From positions 4,171,001 to 4,235,000 of the forward strand of contig NC_091879.1 in NCBI RefSeq assembly GCF_019399895.1: a stretch of DNA of 64,000 bases. Reading direction: 5' to 3'. The stretch is from Cardiocondyla obscurior (taxonomy: Eukaryota; Arthropoda; Insecta; Hymenoptera; Formicidae). Of this stretch, positions 29,701 to 44,700 are shown piece after piece; position 1 is the stretch's first letter; the number at the start of each line of letters is the position of its first letter. The position numbers and the translations under genes were made by a program. The notes under the pieces are model-generated. The model was not told the origin of the DNA, made no database searches, and saw nothing but the letters and a program-made list of their open reading frames with translations.

Positions 29701-32700
29701 GAAATAAGACGAAAAAGACGGAGTCGGTAATGGAAATTTCGCTGCGCTTTGAAAGACCACGTTGTAAAACGAAAGAAAGGATTTATTCTATTCTCCGCTA
29801 TGCCAACTCATCAGCTTTTGAACTTCCTTTTCTTTGTCTCTCCCCTCCCCAACCCTCGAAAACTTATCTACAAAAAAATTACTTTTTTTTTCAAATTTAT
29901 GCTACGTGATGTATGATGATATATGTACAATCAGCGATAAGATTAACAAAGTACTTGGAATATAATAAATAAATAATAAACTAATAAGAGTAATAAAAAT
30001 AAAAATCTAAAGTGGAAAAAGATCGAATAAAGAGATGCGAAGCTGCTCCAAAAGTAGCCGTATAAACGTTTTAAGGAAATGAATGCGCAAATTGTCAAGC
30101 CGCGTTATTACTTAACATATTTTACGTAAAATCAAATTTCGACGAGCTCGACGAATTTTGCTAATAATTCCGAATATACGCAATAATCTTACCGAACTTG
30201 CTGAGCACGTGTGCAAGTTATTAATCACCTGACGCATAAAGCATCAAATTCATGCTAACGAATGCAACGCGCGACCGACTGCGCTGCGGCGATCCTAAAT
30301 AATACGAGCAGCCTAGTTAAAATTACCTAAATCTTTTCGCGGAACGGCGATCGAAACTACGCTTCTAATAGCTCGGACTAAGACCGATCAACAATGTTAT
30401 ATTTTAATTAAAAATGAATCATGAATCATTAATATTCTTATCTTGACGCGGAAAGATCAGAAGCGACAAACATCGGACGATCAAGATTTTAAATTTCTTT
30501 TAAAGCGCTAAATCATGCGTCATTTCGAAATTAATGGGTAATAAAACGGAGAACCCCAAGAAAAAAAAAAAAAAAAGTTACAAGTCGGCTGGGGCGCATC
30601 AACGACTGACTCGACATGTTCATCTCGACTTCTTTTCCCTGAAACCCATTCGTATTTTTTCTTGCGTCAAAAGGACGACAAGGATTAGCCACACTTATGG
30701 GGATATTTAGAAATTTAATCCTACGTATGATTTAAGAAAAAAAAAAGGAGGGGGTATTAAAAAAATGTGTCGTCTCGCTTTTTTTTTCACGGGAGTTCGC
30801 CGAGAAATATTTAGTGCAATTTTATAAATATATTAAATAGCACGCGGTATTTAAATATTTTCTTGTAAACGTTAAGTTTTTTTTTTTTTTTTTTTTTCTT
30901 ACATTTTAAAAAGTACAACTTTTTTATTTTGCACGCGTCAGATTTCACGAAAATAATCTATTTCTAAAAGTCAATTGAACACACTGTTAACTGATTTCTA
31001 ATCAAAAATATTAAATTATCTATATCCCGAGAATATGAAACTCCGCGCCGAGTATCTCGCCTGATATCTTCTGACACGAGATTTATGTGGCATTTTTTTT
31101 AGTGGCCTCGGTGCGTCGATCGGCAGATATTCATTTGCGGTCAAAATTAACAGTTTATGATCGGTAAATCGTTCCCATTTGAGGAAAGCTTCTCGCGAGC
31201 GAGATGAAGAAGGAGAAAAATACCTACACACAGCAGTTGCGAGAGCGGGTCGAGAAAGGGTCACTAACCCCTATTTATCTCGGAGACTCCACTCTCTTTT
31301 ATCTTCGCCTTTATTATAAACAACTTCGAGTCCGTTGATTTATAGACTACTTCTCGCTCTATTTAGTCTAAGTACCAATAACGAATGGCTGGAATTTATT
31401 TTGCAAGTTTCTGCTCGCTGCGAAGTTGCCGTTTGGCTTCTTCTAAAGCGGACGCTTCTGTTATAATTTTCCCTGCGGGCGTATTATCCGGAATAAGTTT
31501 ACTTTTTTAATTACCAAAAATTATAGAACGCTTCGCGAGCAAAATTGTCTTTTGCTCCTTCTTCGTGTCTTTTTTTCGTTGCAAATAATTGAACAAACGA
31601 TTAAAGTGACTTTAGAATCCACCATCTATAAGAATAGCGGTTGAAATAAAATAAATTAAAATAAAAAAAAATTCTTGTGCAGCGCGTTAAACAGCGTAAG
31701 GGTGAGACGTACGAGGAGAGCGCGGGGAGGCAGGTAGGGAGATGGGTGGTGGGGGAGCGAGCGGTAGGCGGCTAGCGGTGAGCGCGAGCTACGTGACTTC
31801 CCCCACCACACTCATTCGGCACAGGTAGACTGTACGGCACGTAGTTAAGAGAGCACGCGGTCGCGCCGGAAGTGAGGTAATTATTCGATCTACAGAGACG
31901 TATCCTGGCACGAATTGCATCCTCCACCCTTCTCTCCACGCGGAGAATATGGGCGAACGATTCCTGTTCCTTTAAAGTAAGTTTGATCCCCGTTAACGTT
32001 ATCATACTCATATCACGGGGACGGATTAGCTTAGCTCGTCGAACGATCGCCGTTCCTGATCGAGATCCTCTACGTCGTGCCGCGTGTATCAGGGTGAAGC
32101 GGGTGAGGTTGAACCAGCGGTCGCGTCCCAAAACATCGCGCGGTATGCATGTAATAAACTTAGTTGCGCTGGCTGCAGGTCGAGCACGCAGTTAGGACGC
32201 ACCGACAAATATCGTCGTAGTAAAAAATAATTTTTTACTAATCGTTGTTCGATTTCTGTTACAGATGAGGACAATCTGAGAGGAGGAGGAGGCCTCGGAA
32301 AGGCATCGTACATTGACGGAGCAGCTCCACGGTAAGAATTATATTTTTCTTTTTCTCTAATATTAATAATTTTTCAATAAATATTTATGTAAACGCTCCT
32401 GCAATTTAATATTAATTTTTTTGTTGCAGGATCTAAGCGAGCTTTACATCCCCGACATCCTGAGAGGAGGAGGAGGCCTCGGAAAGGCATCGAGCATCGA
32501 CGCAACAACTCGAAGGTAAGAATCACTTCAGCTTTACATAGAATTTTTTTGTTTTTTTTAATTGACTTGATGTACAATATGTCACTAATTTCCATTTTCT
32601 ATCTTTTTCTGTTACAGATATTATAGTGCCGTTACCGCCGATATTAATATTTAACGAACCGCAGACGGTTCGTCGGTCGTCTTTACGGGAGTGTCGCATA

Positions 32701-35700
32701 GTATTCGGACGAGTGAATTTTTAATACGATTTTCTTTTCAAACGAGAGTGCCGTAACAGCATCGCGCGTAAGACTGTAATTAGTCATTTGCTCTCGCGAT
32801 TATAAAATCACGGTCGGGGTGCTCGCGAGTTACCCGTGCGCGGAAGGATGACTCGACACGCAAACTGAGAGGAGGAGCAGGCCCGGGACGGGCATCCTGC
32901 ATCGGCGGAGCAACTTTTAGGTAAGCATAAATTATTTAAATTAAAATCTTTATTAAAAAAAAAAAAAAAAAAAAACTCTTTTTTTTATTAATTTTATTAA
33001 CAAATATATTGACGTGTCTACATTAATATTTTTTATTTTATGTTACAGTCACCGGCAGAAATCTTCAACTCCGCTGAAGCTCATGCAGTTTGGTGAGTCG
33101 CATGTTTTTTTTTACGTAGCATGTTGGAGTCTTTTTTAAAAAATAGCGTGCGCATAGCGCACGCACGATTACTTCTAATAAATAAATAATATCGCGTGTA
33201 AAAAAAAAATGTTAGCATCGTAATAAAAATAAGGCTTCAGCGTCAAGTCGCGACAAACGTAAAAGTGAAGTACCCTGTTGCATAAATTATTTCTAAAAGT
33301 AATACTATTCGGTTGACATCTAAAAACGAATTGTTTTGAGCGTTTTAATGCGACTACGCATTCAGTTCGGAAACACTGAACCAAACGCCAGCCCTAAAAA
33401 GACCGTGAGTTCTCTCTATATGTACAATCCGGTGCAGGACATTTCGACGAAGGAAGGTAAGCAAATATTGAGAGCGGCGCGCGGAAAAGACGCAGGGCGG
33501 TAAAGTTATTAGCAACGTCTTAAAGAAAGAAACAATGTCGACCAGGTGAGAGAGAGGTGCCATAAACCGAGCCGGAAGTGCCGTGTCGCCCGAGACGAGT
33601 CAGGATATTTGCCATTTCCTTCGTAGACTTTTTTTTTTTTTTCTTAATTGTCCTCGCGCGCCGTCGCGCTATTTGCTTGCCTTCTCGAAAAACGTCGTGG
33701 AAGAAAAAAATCTCAGCTCGGTAACTCGTCGGGAAAATACTAAACGCACAGAATAAATGCCACTCGATGTAAAAAAATATTAATAAATAATATCTAGAAA
33801 TATTAATATCTAAATGATGAAACTCTCGCGTTGCCCTGAACTGTGACCCTTGTCTAAATTCCGAACTACTCCACGGTAATAAAAGACTTCGCCCTTATAA
33901 ATTTCGATCGTCGTACCTCTAACAACGCGTGGTTTATAAAGTCCCAGAGACTTTGTGCACTCTCGGGCCCTTTATGTGGACATCCGCTGCGGCGTTTCGG
34001 CCAGAGATTTGTCGACAGGTTTCCTTCTGTCTCCCTCTCGTGATGAGTTTCAGCCGTTACGAGCCGCGAAACAACGAAACACAGACAGCGTGGCGTAACG
34101 CGAGAAGAGAAATCGAGTCGCGCACAACGGGGTGTTTAAGCACCGCTCCTTTACACCGGCACCTCTAGGCCCTTTCTTATTTCTTTTTTTTTCTTCTTTT
34201 TTTTTCCCTCCTCTGAAAAATTGCCGCCTACGATTTAAGCGCCACTTCTAAACAAAAAATTATCGACTAGCTATCCCTCTTTCGACGTATAAATCTGCCG
34301 CGTAACGCACACGCACTGAAAAAAATCGTTGCTACAAATTTACGAAAGTTCTAAACCGTAAATAATTTATTTCACATTTTTTAATTCTTTATTTTTTTAT
34401 CTATTAATAATTTAATATTCATGACTTCGTTATATTAAGTTAGAATGATTTAGAATAGTGTTTTAATTGTCGAGAGACCGCTAGAAACTAATGAGATTGC
34501 TGATTGCTATCGATCAATTTTTCAGACACCGATAAAGCCTCTTCGCTAAGAATATTCTTGAAAGTATTTCCAAATTAAATAACGCGAGAAAAAAAAGAAA
34601 AGAAAAAAAAAAGATCTCGAGCCTTTGACGTATCTCTCTCTCTCAAGATGCAATATTTCCCTAATGTCTATTAGAATCTGGCGCATCTCTCGGAGTACTC
34701 GAGTTTAACCGCTGACGGTTTATCTGCCATGTTCGATGAGGGCGACGAAAACTTAATAGCTTGCTTAAGAGTTTATTACATTTCTAACGGCGCACCGGAG
34801 CCGATTCTGCGTTATCGCGACTTTCGGGAACACACGACGAATACCTCGAGCACTTGCTGCTTGTAAATTTTTATAGGCTGTGAAACAGATAAATATTTTC
34901 ACGTTCGGTGTGCGCGCCGCGTCGCAGCCACGAATTTCCACCCGCCGATATCTCGGCGGAGTTGGCGCGACGAGATCTTACGAATTTTCCGTCGGGATTA
35001 CGGAGTTCGGGAAAGGTCACTGTACACCGATATTTCATACGTCGTAGCGCAACAGCATTTTACGAAATAGCCGCGCCGCGCGGGTGGAAGGAGGGACGAA
35101 GGGCGAGACGGCGATTCGGGAACGGTTTCGGAGTCGAGAGAAAACAGTAAATCAGTCACGAGAAGGTCGTAGGTCGTGAGCGGTGCCCTACTATATTCAC
35201 ATCTACCGCATAATGGGGTATTAGGCTCAGGGGACTTTCGAAATCCCGAAATCCGAAGATCGCAACTGAGAATGTGAGACCCTTATTAGCCCTGGTCTGA
35301 TATTATTTTATGCCACGGCCCCGTTCCCGGGATCGCCAAGGGAATACGGAGTTATGTTTATAAAAAAGTGAATAGCTTCGACGATAATTACACGATATAA
35401 TTGTGTGCGTAAAGACGGCGCAAGAGCGAGAAAAAGGGGAAGAGAGAAAGATAGAGAGAGGTTTTCCTTCGGTAGTAAAATTCTTTAATTGCTTATTTGA
35501 ATCTTACTTAACGCAACAATTTTTCACTACGTTGATCCCAATTAGTAATAATTAATCGTCAGTTTTAAATATCAAAATGGTGATTAAATTAAAATTGCAT
35601 CTTGAAAAAAAAAAAAATCTTTCGCGTCGAAAGCGAAATATTTCTCATACTTCGAATTTTCTTAAACGTATTTCTGTCTTGCTAAAAAGCGAAGACTCTA

Positions 35701-38700
35701 TTTCCGAAGTAGCTAAAAGTTTGAAACACTTTTTAGCTTCACAGTCCATTACCATTCTTAGGACGCTTTTTAGACACGGTACTTACGCAACGCAGGTTAG
35801 GCCCATACATATAAATTTAACTAAAAATTCCGGTGACACGGGACGTGAGCCGGTGAAATGTTTTATCATTTTTTTTTCTTTTTCTTTTTCTCTTTTTTTT
35901 TTTTTTTTACGTTAGGCATTTGTATTCGTAGCAAAAGAATTGACACACTTCGAAGATAACTTTCAGGGTAAATTTCTTTTCTTTTTCTTCCTCGTTGAAT
36001 TCTATCTCTGTTTTATAAGGGCAATGTGTATCTCGTTGGCGAAACAAGTTAAGGTCCTTAGTAAACACAAAACTTATTATTACTCTAAAATAAAATTATC
36101 AACGCCATCGTCGTTGGCTATCACTAGCGTCATCAATAAATATGAATCACCGTGTCACATTTGAGCTCTTATCTATCGTTTCATTTTATTCAAAGCGCAC
36201 TTCAAAATATTGAATCACATGTCGGGAAAACGAATATAAAAAAAAAAAGAACGAATAAAAGGGAATAACCAAATCAGTACAAAGGGTAAAACTAACCAAA
36301 AGAAAGAGACGCATAAAGAGGAAATATTTGCGTTGCAAGCAGTCGGGCAGGTTTACGGTACTTGCTGGCTTGCCGGCAGCTCTGACGTCATATCCTGCGT
36401 GGGCGGACATCCGGCTTCGTTGCCGGACTCCTGCCCCAAAGCGATAACAAAATCTACTTTATAAAAAAAAAAAAAAAGAAAAAAAAATAATGAAAGAAGA
36501 ACAGAACGAGAAAAATAAAAAAGAAGGGAGGGAAAAAAACTACTAGCGCTGCCGCGTTTTATTCCTCGATGACACTTATTATACAGTTATTTATCTAAAT
36601 AATTTAGATTTAATTACTCGTCTAAAATTTGCAATATATGTAAAAATAAAAATATCTATTTTATAAAAAAAAAAATTGTTTCTCATAAGTTGCAATATTT
36701 TAATCCGACGGAAGTAATTATATTTTTATTAAAAAGTTATTATTGAAACTATATAGGCTGACCCAAGCTTCTTATAAATTTCCCTTTTGAAAAGTTCGCG
36801 GTACAGACTTTGAAGGTTCAGTGGCGATGAAACGTACTTTGTGGGAAGTTCGCGAAGACACTCCCACGACCGCGGCCGGAAATCATGATGTATTTATCAA
36901 ACGTTCGCACTGTCCGCGTTACGCATTTCTGGTCAAACGGGTCTGACCGCCTAGCTGGGCCGCATTATTATTTAGTCGCCGCTCTCGGCGCGACTACGAC
37001 AGAAACATAACAATTAGGGCCCCCCGCGTTATCATCAGGATAACGTTCCCCGTTGCTTTCGTCGTGCTTTCCGCGCCTGATAAACTCCGCGAGAAGTGGA
37101 TCGACTGGGTAGACAATCCGACGTTTTATGGCTAGACACTCGCAAGCCATCGTCAGAGTCACAAATCCGTCCGTTTTCTTTTCTTTTATTTTTCCTTGTT
37201 ATTTAAAAATTAAAGTGGAAACAATTTCTGTCTCCAAATTCAGTACCCAGATAAGATTAATTAAAGTTAAAAAATTGAACGTCGCAACGGAATGCGTCAT
37301 AAAGCTTTCCGTGTCGCTTCGAGTTTAAAAGACCGAAGTGTCGTGTCCACTTGCTTGAATCTGACGAGATTTTTGTATCCGTGCCTCGAGATAGATTGCA
37401 ATATTTTACCTAAAAGAAATACCGTGAGAAATTGACTACAATGAGAGGAATGCGAGTGCGAAGGGACCAGACGTTTTACAAGGTATCCTTGATCGTCGCG
37501 TAGACCGTTTAGCGAACGTGAGTCTGTGGCGTCGCCGTCGTGACGACGACTGGTCGACCACCTTTCTTTCGAGAGAGGACGATGACAAATATTTGTCCCG
37601 TTATTATTTAACGGCTATACTTTGTTGCGCAGGATTAAGATTTTATGAGACCTCTCGAGAAAAAGGGGGATGCGCAGGCCATTGGTGAAAGACAAATAAA
37701 TACATCGCAGGGGCTTAAAGAATTTACGTCGCTCGCAGCTACGTGCCGTAGCTGCAAATGCGTTTCACTTTCCGCAATTAAATTATACTTTAACGAGAGA
37801 TACATAAAAAAAAAAAGAAAAAAAAAAGAAAAGAAAACAAAGAAAGAAAAAAAAGAGAATTTTAGAAAGACGTATTAGTGAAGAAAAAAGAGTTTCAACC
37901 CTTATCTTTTTTAACGATATAAATCACGTATTTCAATCAGATGTGTTTCACTATCGGCGTATCTAAAATTCTCTAACGTTACGCTTTGCCTGGGCTTTGT
38001 GCCTTCGGGAAATTAATCATTATAGTACATATGCGTAGATATCTTCGCTAATAAGAGAAAGACGGGACGTTTTCTATTTTCCTTTTTTTTTTTTCCGAAA
38101 AAATAGCGTTGAAACTTGCTCGAAAAAAAATTGCACGTTCACGTCGCTTGTTCGTATCGCGAGTCACAGATGGCATTAGCTCGCAGAACGGCGATGCAAC
38201 GTGCACGTACGACATCCACGATGACGTCGCGTTCGCGCGATATACGCGAATACCGTGCCGCGCGGGACCACGTCGAGAAGCGCATTGCATAAATGCACGC
38301 GGCGACGAGCAAACGCGTGAAGTGACCAACGGTAGTTAATCCTTCTCCAAGCATTCGGGCGCAGAGAATTTTTTTTTTTTTTAGATATCAGATCGCCGAC
38401 GTTACTTGAAATCTCGTTCATCTCGAAATTACGACGAAAATCTCGGGAAGAAAAGAAAAAAAAAATAAAATAAAATAAAATAAAATACTAGTTCGTACCT
38501 CGCCGCGTTAATTTTAATTACAGCGCGAAATTTTAATTCGCATTAATTTAACACGCAATGGCATTCTCGCTAATTCAACGATCGTTAAAATATTTCTGTT
38601 CTTTGCGAGCGCGCAGAGTCGAGATTATTAATAAAATTAATCGGCGCCAATTGCGTCGAAGGATTTCTCCTCGCGCGCTTTTGACGCAAACGTAGTTTAA

Positions 38701-41700
38701 AAATCGTAAAGCCGCGTTGACGTAGCGGCAGAACACGAAGAGCGGCCGCTTATTTTCCCGTCGGAACGATCCGTATTTCTCGCATTAATTATTGCGCCAA
38801 GTCGATCGCCTTTACGTCGGTATTACACGCGGAACAATCGCGAGTCACGACGTTTCCTTATGGAACCCATAAAATATTGCACGGCAGTTTGTTATAATAC
38901 CTCGTATGCTTTCCTACGTCCTTCTTCGATTTACCGTCACCTTCGTTTTCCCCCCCTCACCTCCCACCCCCACGTCAGTGGCTCTCAATCCGTCTTTTTT
39001 ATACCGATATTAATTGCGTTTAATTAAAAATACTATTTTTTTTTTCTTTTCTTTCGCATCGGAGCAGATGCCTTTTCTTTCAATTAATTTTGATCGACAC
39101 AACTGTTGTATGTTTCGTAGAAAATAATTTTTTTGCCAATAATCAGTCGATGATTAATCATACGTATCGCTAAATGCATCGGCGGTATCGTTTTCAATAA
39201 CTGGTTAAAATCCCTGCGCACAACAGAAACGGCTCGCGTTGCCGATGTGTTTTGACAGGCTGTTTGTCTGGCACATGTAGATAACTGTAACTCTGGGGGC
39301 GTTTTCGGGGGCGGCTTTGAGTTCCTGAGGGACCGATATTTTTAAAGAATTTTATTCGGAAACAGTAACGAATTAAAATAGGTGCACCGGTTCCTCGATC
39401 TCTCCTGCCAACTTGTCTTTTTCTCTTTTTCTTTTTCCCCTCCTTTTGACGTAACAATTTTATATATTGCATATTAGAAAAGTAATCTTGTCGTTTTTAT
39501 TTTTTTGGGAGGAATGTCTGCGTGCTTAAAAAAATCATTGTTCCGAAACGCTTGTCTCGAGGGATCGAGGGATATGTCTCGGTCAAAAAGAAAGGATTTG
39601 TTTTACTAATCAATGGGGTATCCTCTTACAGAAGTTTGTCTATCCTAAAGAATATGTTTTGGGATACTTTAAACGATATACATATAATATACGTACTCTA
39701 AATATTTAATAATTAAAATAATGTGCTCTCTTTCGGAATAATTAAAAAAAATATATATTGCTAAAGATTTTTCTACTAAAAAAAAAAAATAATAAAAATA
39801 AATTATTCGTGCGCGTCAGTATTTTGTATAATTAAGAACTCTGAATTTTCAACTGTTTCGCAAAAACGACGGTAGCCTACGAAATCCTAAGTTTATGGCA
39901 ACGATGCAATCCACGTGCTCATTAACATGAGCCGCGAGCAACGTTCACAAAGTGGGCCGAGGTACATTTTATGCACGATAAAACCCGCATGGGGCTCATT
40001 CGCACTCTCCGACGCGACGCTACGCGATGCGGCGTTTCCGCTTCGGCACGTATGGGAAAATAACCGCCTTTTTACTTCTTATCACCGCGCGCGGACCCCA
40101 CGGAGGGCGGACGACGCTGGCTGCTCAGCTGTCCACCCTCGAAGAAAGCCACGTTTGAAGAGGATTTCACGTACAACCCTCACAACCAGGTGCAAAAATA
40201 AACCGTCGGCTCGCCCAGGCAATCATATTTTAACGATAGATAAGATAAATTCATATAAGTTATTTCGAAAAAAAATTCCCCAACAATTTTTCATTCCCCG
40301 TCGTGGTAACAACTTCCGACCTGCCGTCAAATAAATCGAAACCGCGAAAGGTACTATAAGTATTACATTCTTATTCGTACTCGCGAATAAAATAAATCCG
40401 TGAAGATCTTTACGGACAAAATTAGTAAAAATTAGTTCGCTCGACGTATTTATTTATTTTATTTCTTTTTTTTCTTTTTAATACAGCAGGCTCGGTAGAA
40501 TGGCAAAGAATTTAAATTGCAAAATTTAATTCCCGACGTAATCTCGATTCACCGCGAATTCTTACGCGATAGACGTTTATCATCGTGTCGGCTCGATTAG
40601 AAATATTTTGTAGTGTCACGATTGTCGGAGGAGAGTGGCAACCGAGGGAGCGAAAAAGATCGTGGCGAACGGGCGCGAGTTTATATCGCGCCAAGGTGCA
40701 GAGGGAGGGTGTTAACGATGTAGAAGTTTATCTCCGCGTCCTTGGCTAATCTCTGCCGCGAGAGATTACCCTATCAACAATGGTAGCTATACTACGCTCT
40801 CGTACTACTCGATACGCATGACTATCATTTTAACGTAAGGATATTGCTGCCGGGACGAGCGAGAAAGTCCGACATCTCAATGCGATGTCTTCCACCTCTT
40901 ATCTTCGAGCCTAGCGTTCCTCCGATTTTTCGTCCCTCGACTCGCGTTCTCGCGTAACACGCGAGTAATTAAAAAAAATTTCTTTAACTACCAAAAAAAA
41001 AAAAAAAGAAATAATAATAATAACGGGACAGTTTCCTGATTAAATTTTATTTATTAAAAAAGAAAAACTAATAACTCCCGGAGAAAATTTCTTGCTAAGA
41101 ATTGATATGACGTCACAGTAGCTGGACCATCAAAGATTTACAAGATCGAATTACTACGCTGGCATTTAATCCATCGAAGCCAACCGACGTCCGCGTTTTA
41201 ATTTGACAATTCCGAGAGGGTCTACGACTACCACGACGCAATAGTAATTTGTTTTTTATTAAATAAATTTCTCCGTGTACGCACAAATTAAAATATTGGA
41301 CACGACCGAAAGAACGTTCGAATGAAAACTTTTAATTCGCCGTACGCCGCGTACGTTCTATTTTCGATTTTTCTATTCCGCGCTTACACACGTTTATGCA
41401 TGTAGAAGACGCATAAATGTCCGCGTGCATTTGTAGGAATCGTAAATGCGTGGCGATGCGTTACATCGGGGTCGCACTGCGAAGCGCTATCGCGCGCAAC
41501 GACCGCCGAGCGATACCTTATCTGAACTAGTTGCAAGCTGGCAGTGGTTCTCAATATAGCTTATTACAGTTCTCCTTTTTTTTCATCTTTTTTCTTCTTT
41601 CTCACCCCCCTTCACTCTTTATCTGGTTTTTTTTTCTTTCTTTCTTTTCAAAGTTGCACGAAAGTCTTTTGAGCGTGATGTAATAAAATCTTAGACAATA

Positions 41701-44700
41701 CCTATTTGCTTTCGTGAAAGTCCCTTTTCAATTTTAAAAGGGTTACGAGTCTTTTCAAGCTTGCAATCAAAAAGTATTTAAATTAATCCTTTGTTAACGA
41801 AGACATAAAATTTTTTTTAAAACTCGAAAGGAGAGTAAGAGCGTTTTCAAGGACGCGCCGTTGGCATGTGCACTTCAGGTTGAATGCCACGTAGAGTACG
41901 GTTACAATTGTGCCTCAGCTGTGCTCCTGTCGATCGAAATCGCGAATCGACGTGTTCCGATTTACCGAGGAGGCGGATTTACGATTCCATACGGCATGCC
42001 GCGTTTTTTACGGATTTTTTATGAGCGCGTACGTTGCAGCGAGAGCACCGTCGAAAGATGATCGAGCCATATTACTCTACGTGGAAATTCAATCTTCACG
42101 AATCTATCTCGTAAAAATTCAGCAGATCCAAAGCGTATCGGAGATTGATCGACGTCACGGTAGGCCGTTCACCGTTGCGGCTTCGTACTTTTTAAAGTTA
42201 CCCGAGTTCAGAGCGCGTAAATATATTCATCGTGCGTAAATCATATCGAAGGAAATCCCGCTGCGACGTCTAAGCGTCCAGATTAAAAATGATTAACGTT
42301 CGAGCTTCCGGAAAAGGATAAAGGGATTGATTGCGAGAAGTTTACTCGTGGACACACGCACGCGAACACACGCGCGCGATCGGTAAAGGATCGCAGGGTA
42401 AACAAAGAGCACGGATCATGGGGAATCGTGTCGGGTGTCGGAACTCGAACAGATTCTTATCTAAACGATAATAACTCGACATCCGCATGCGTCTCATTAG
42501 CCCCTGTCGTCTAACGCATTCTAAAATCGATCGGCTGCATAATTTTCGTCGGCCGGAGGAACACTTTAACCGCGACAGATAACTTAATTGAATATTAATC
42601 GTGCGCTGTAAAAAAATTATTTCGCGAATATATTTTTTGCAATTATACGGAGAGAAAAAAAAAAAAAATTATTCAACGTCTCTCGCGCGTAATTTGGCGA
42701 CAAAAAAAAATAACGATATTAATTTATATCATAAGAGATTCTTTGCACACGACTTGGATTAATGTACGTCAATGTTCGAGATATACAGCGATAGAACTTT
42801 TTTTTTTAATTTTTTTTTTTAAGAACTGAAGCTGCGCGTTTTGTTTCCGCGTTTTGCGATTCGAAGATGCACAATGAGCGCACGTTGGCAAGCTGATCGC
42901 GGGTATTCGTAGCGCCGCGTAGCTCAGGCTAAGTTTCGTCAGACACCTCGTATAGGTATATTGTGAGATAAGTCCTATCGCTCGCGGCTGGTACACCGGG
43001 GTCCGATAGAGAGCCACCCACCATTTCGCGCGGCACGCCACCAAGATAAAACCCAGTGCACAAGTCAGATATCGTCGGCATTTAGTCGTTCTCTGTGTGT
43101 GCATTATCACGCACTCGACATTTTGTGAAATCAGTCACCGCGAGAGCCGCAAACGATACGGTACACCGTGCACTGGACCGCTCAATAAAAAGTGCCCGCC
43201 GTCTTTTCGCAACCCCCCCCCTCTCTCCCCCCCTGCTTCAGCGGGTTTGCGTTAACGTGGAAAATTCGGAGCGGTCGCGGAAATGCCGTACGCGAGCGAG
43301 CCGACGGCTTTCCGGTCGGGCAAGGGCGCGTTTTCGAGACGGAGAAAGGTGCGGAGGCCAATACGCACGTGCACGACCGCCCGAGTGCGACTCCGCGCGC
43401 GGTTGCGAAAGCAAGAAACGTGTTTCTGAATTGTGCCGCCGATTTGCTTCCCGGTAAAATTGTCGAGCCTGTGAAGTCCGCGATTACACGTGTGGAAAGC
43501 CTCGTTGAAATGGTGCGAAACGACAGCCGCGAAACGTTTACTCCCCGTTCTCCCCCGTTCGGGCTTAATGAATTAATTGAAACGACGTGATTAATGAAAA
43601 ATGTCGAAGAGGACGATTCCACGATGGAAAGATCCGAGATACTTTCGACGTTGCATATATCGTTATTATTATTTTAATGATTTAGAATATTTAGATTTTA
43701 TAAAAAAAAAGAAATAGAAAATACGACGCTGCAGCGGAAATAAATTCGACGGAAGTCACGCCGCACCGAAGGAAGTGGTTCGCTTAGCAAAACACATATG
43801 TCGCATAAACTATTTTCTAAAGATCGAGCTATTAGTATTTCTTTCCTACATTATCGTACTTGGTCTGAATTACGAAATAGCTGGCTTATCGTCATTCGTA
43901 CTGGCAATTAAAGTGAGTTATTTTGCTGCCGCACGAAGACTAAATAACGCGCAAATAGAACGTTTTCTATTTCTCTATCGCATGTGGTAAAACATATTTA
44001 AACGAAATGCCCTAAAAATCATCCTCAAAAAAGCATTAACGTTCAAAATTAAAAACAATGTGCAAAACTACGCTTTAATAACGCTAACTAATAACACTCT
44101 TCGTCAAATAAAAATTACTTATCGCTTATCGCAAAAATATCGCTTATCGTTTCCATTGCGATTTAGTTCAAGTCCAGATTTACAAGTTTTATTAATATAT
44201 ATATTTTTTTTTTACTAGCATGTTTGCGCGTAGATTCGCCGATTCGCGGCATATAATATAATATAATAATTCCCTCCCTCAAATAAAAAAAAAAAGACTC
44301 AGCGACAAATAAGTTTTTACGTTTTCAATTATTTTCCGCAAGTTAAACAGGTGGGTTTCAAAAAAAAAATATATTGCGCGGCGGATAGACGCAATAAAAT
44401 TTCTAATAAATTTATAACACTGAAACGAGCGATATTTCGAAATAATCTCGCGATGGCAATGTTTCACGTTATTTTCCGACGCACCCGGTACACCGTTAAG
44501 CACCAACTCGCGGTCTTTGCGTTGTTGAATGCCGTCGGTCTAAGATGTTTTGTGCGTGCACGAACTCTGCGCGTTCAGTCATTTCAGGAAACTCGAAAAC
44601 AATGCCCACCGGCAGCCCTGAATGATATTACAGAAAAGATTATACTTGCGGCGTGGAAAAATTTTGTCATGGCACAAGCCTCTCCGTTCTCTTTCTTTCT

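Noticed and set aside
43095..43622. Three overlapping frames of 120-146 codons
   Set aside because: The two plus-strand frames start with GTG; composition is that of a CpG-rich patch; no known family or splice support.
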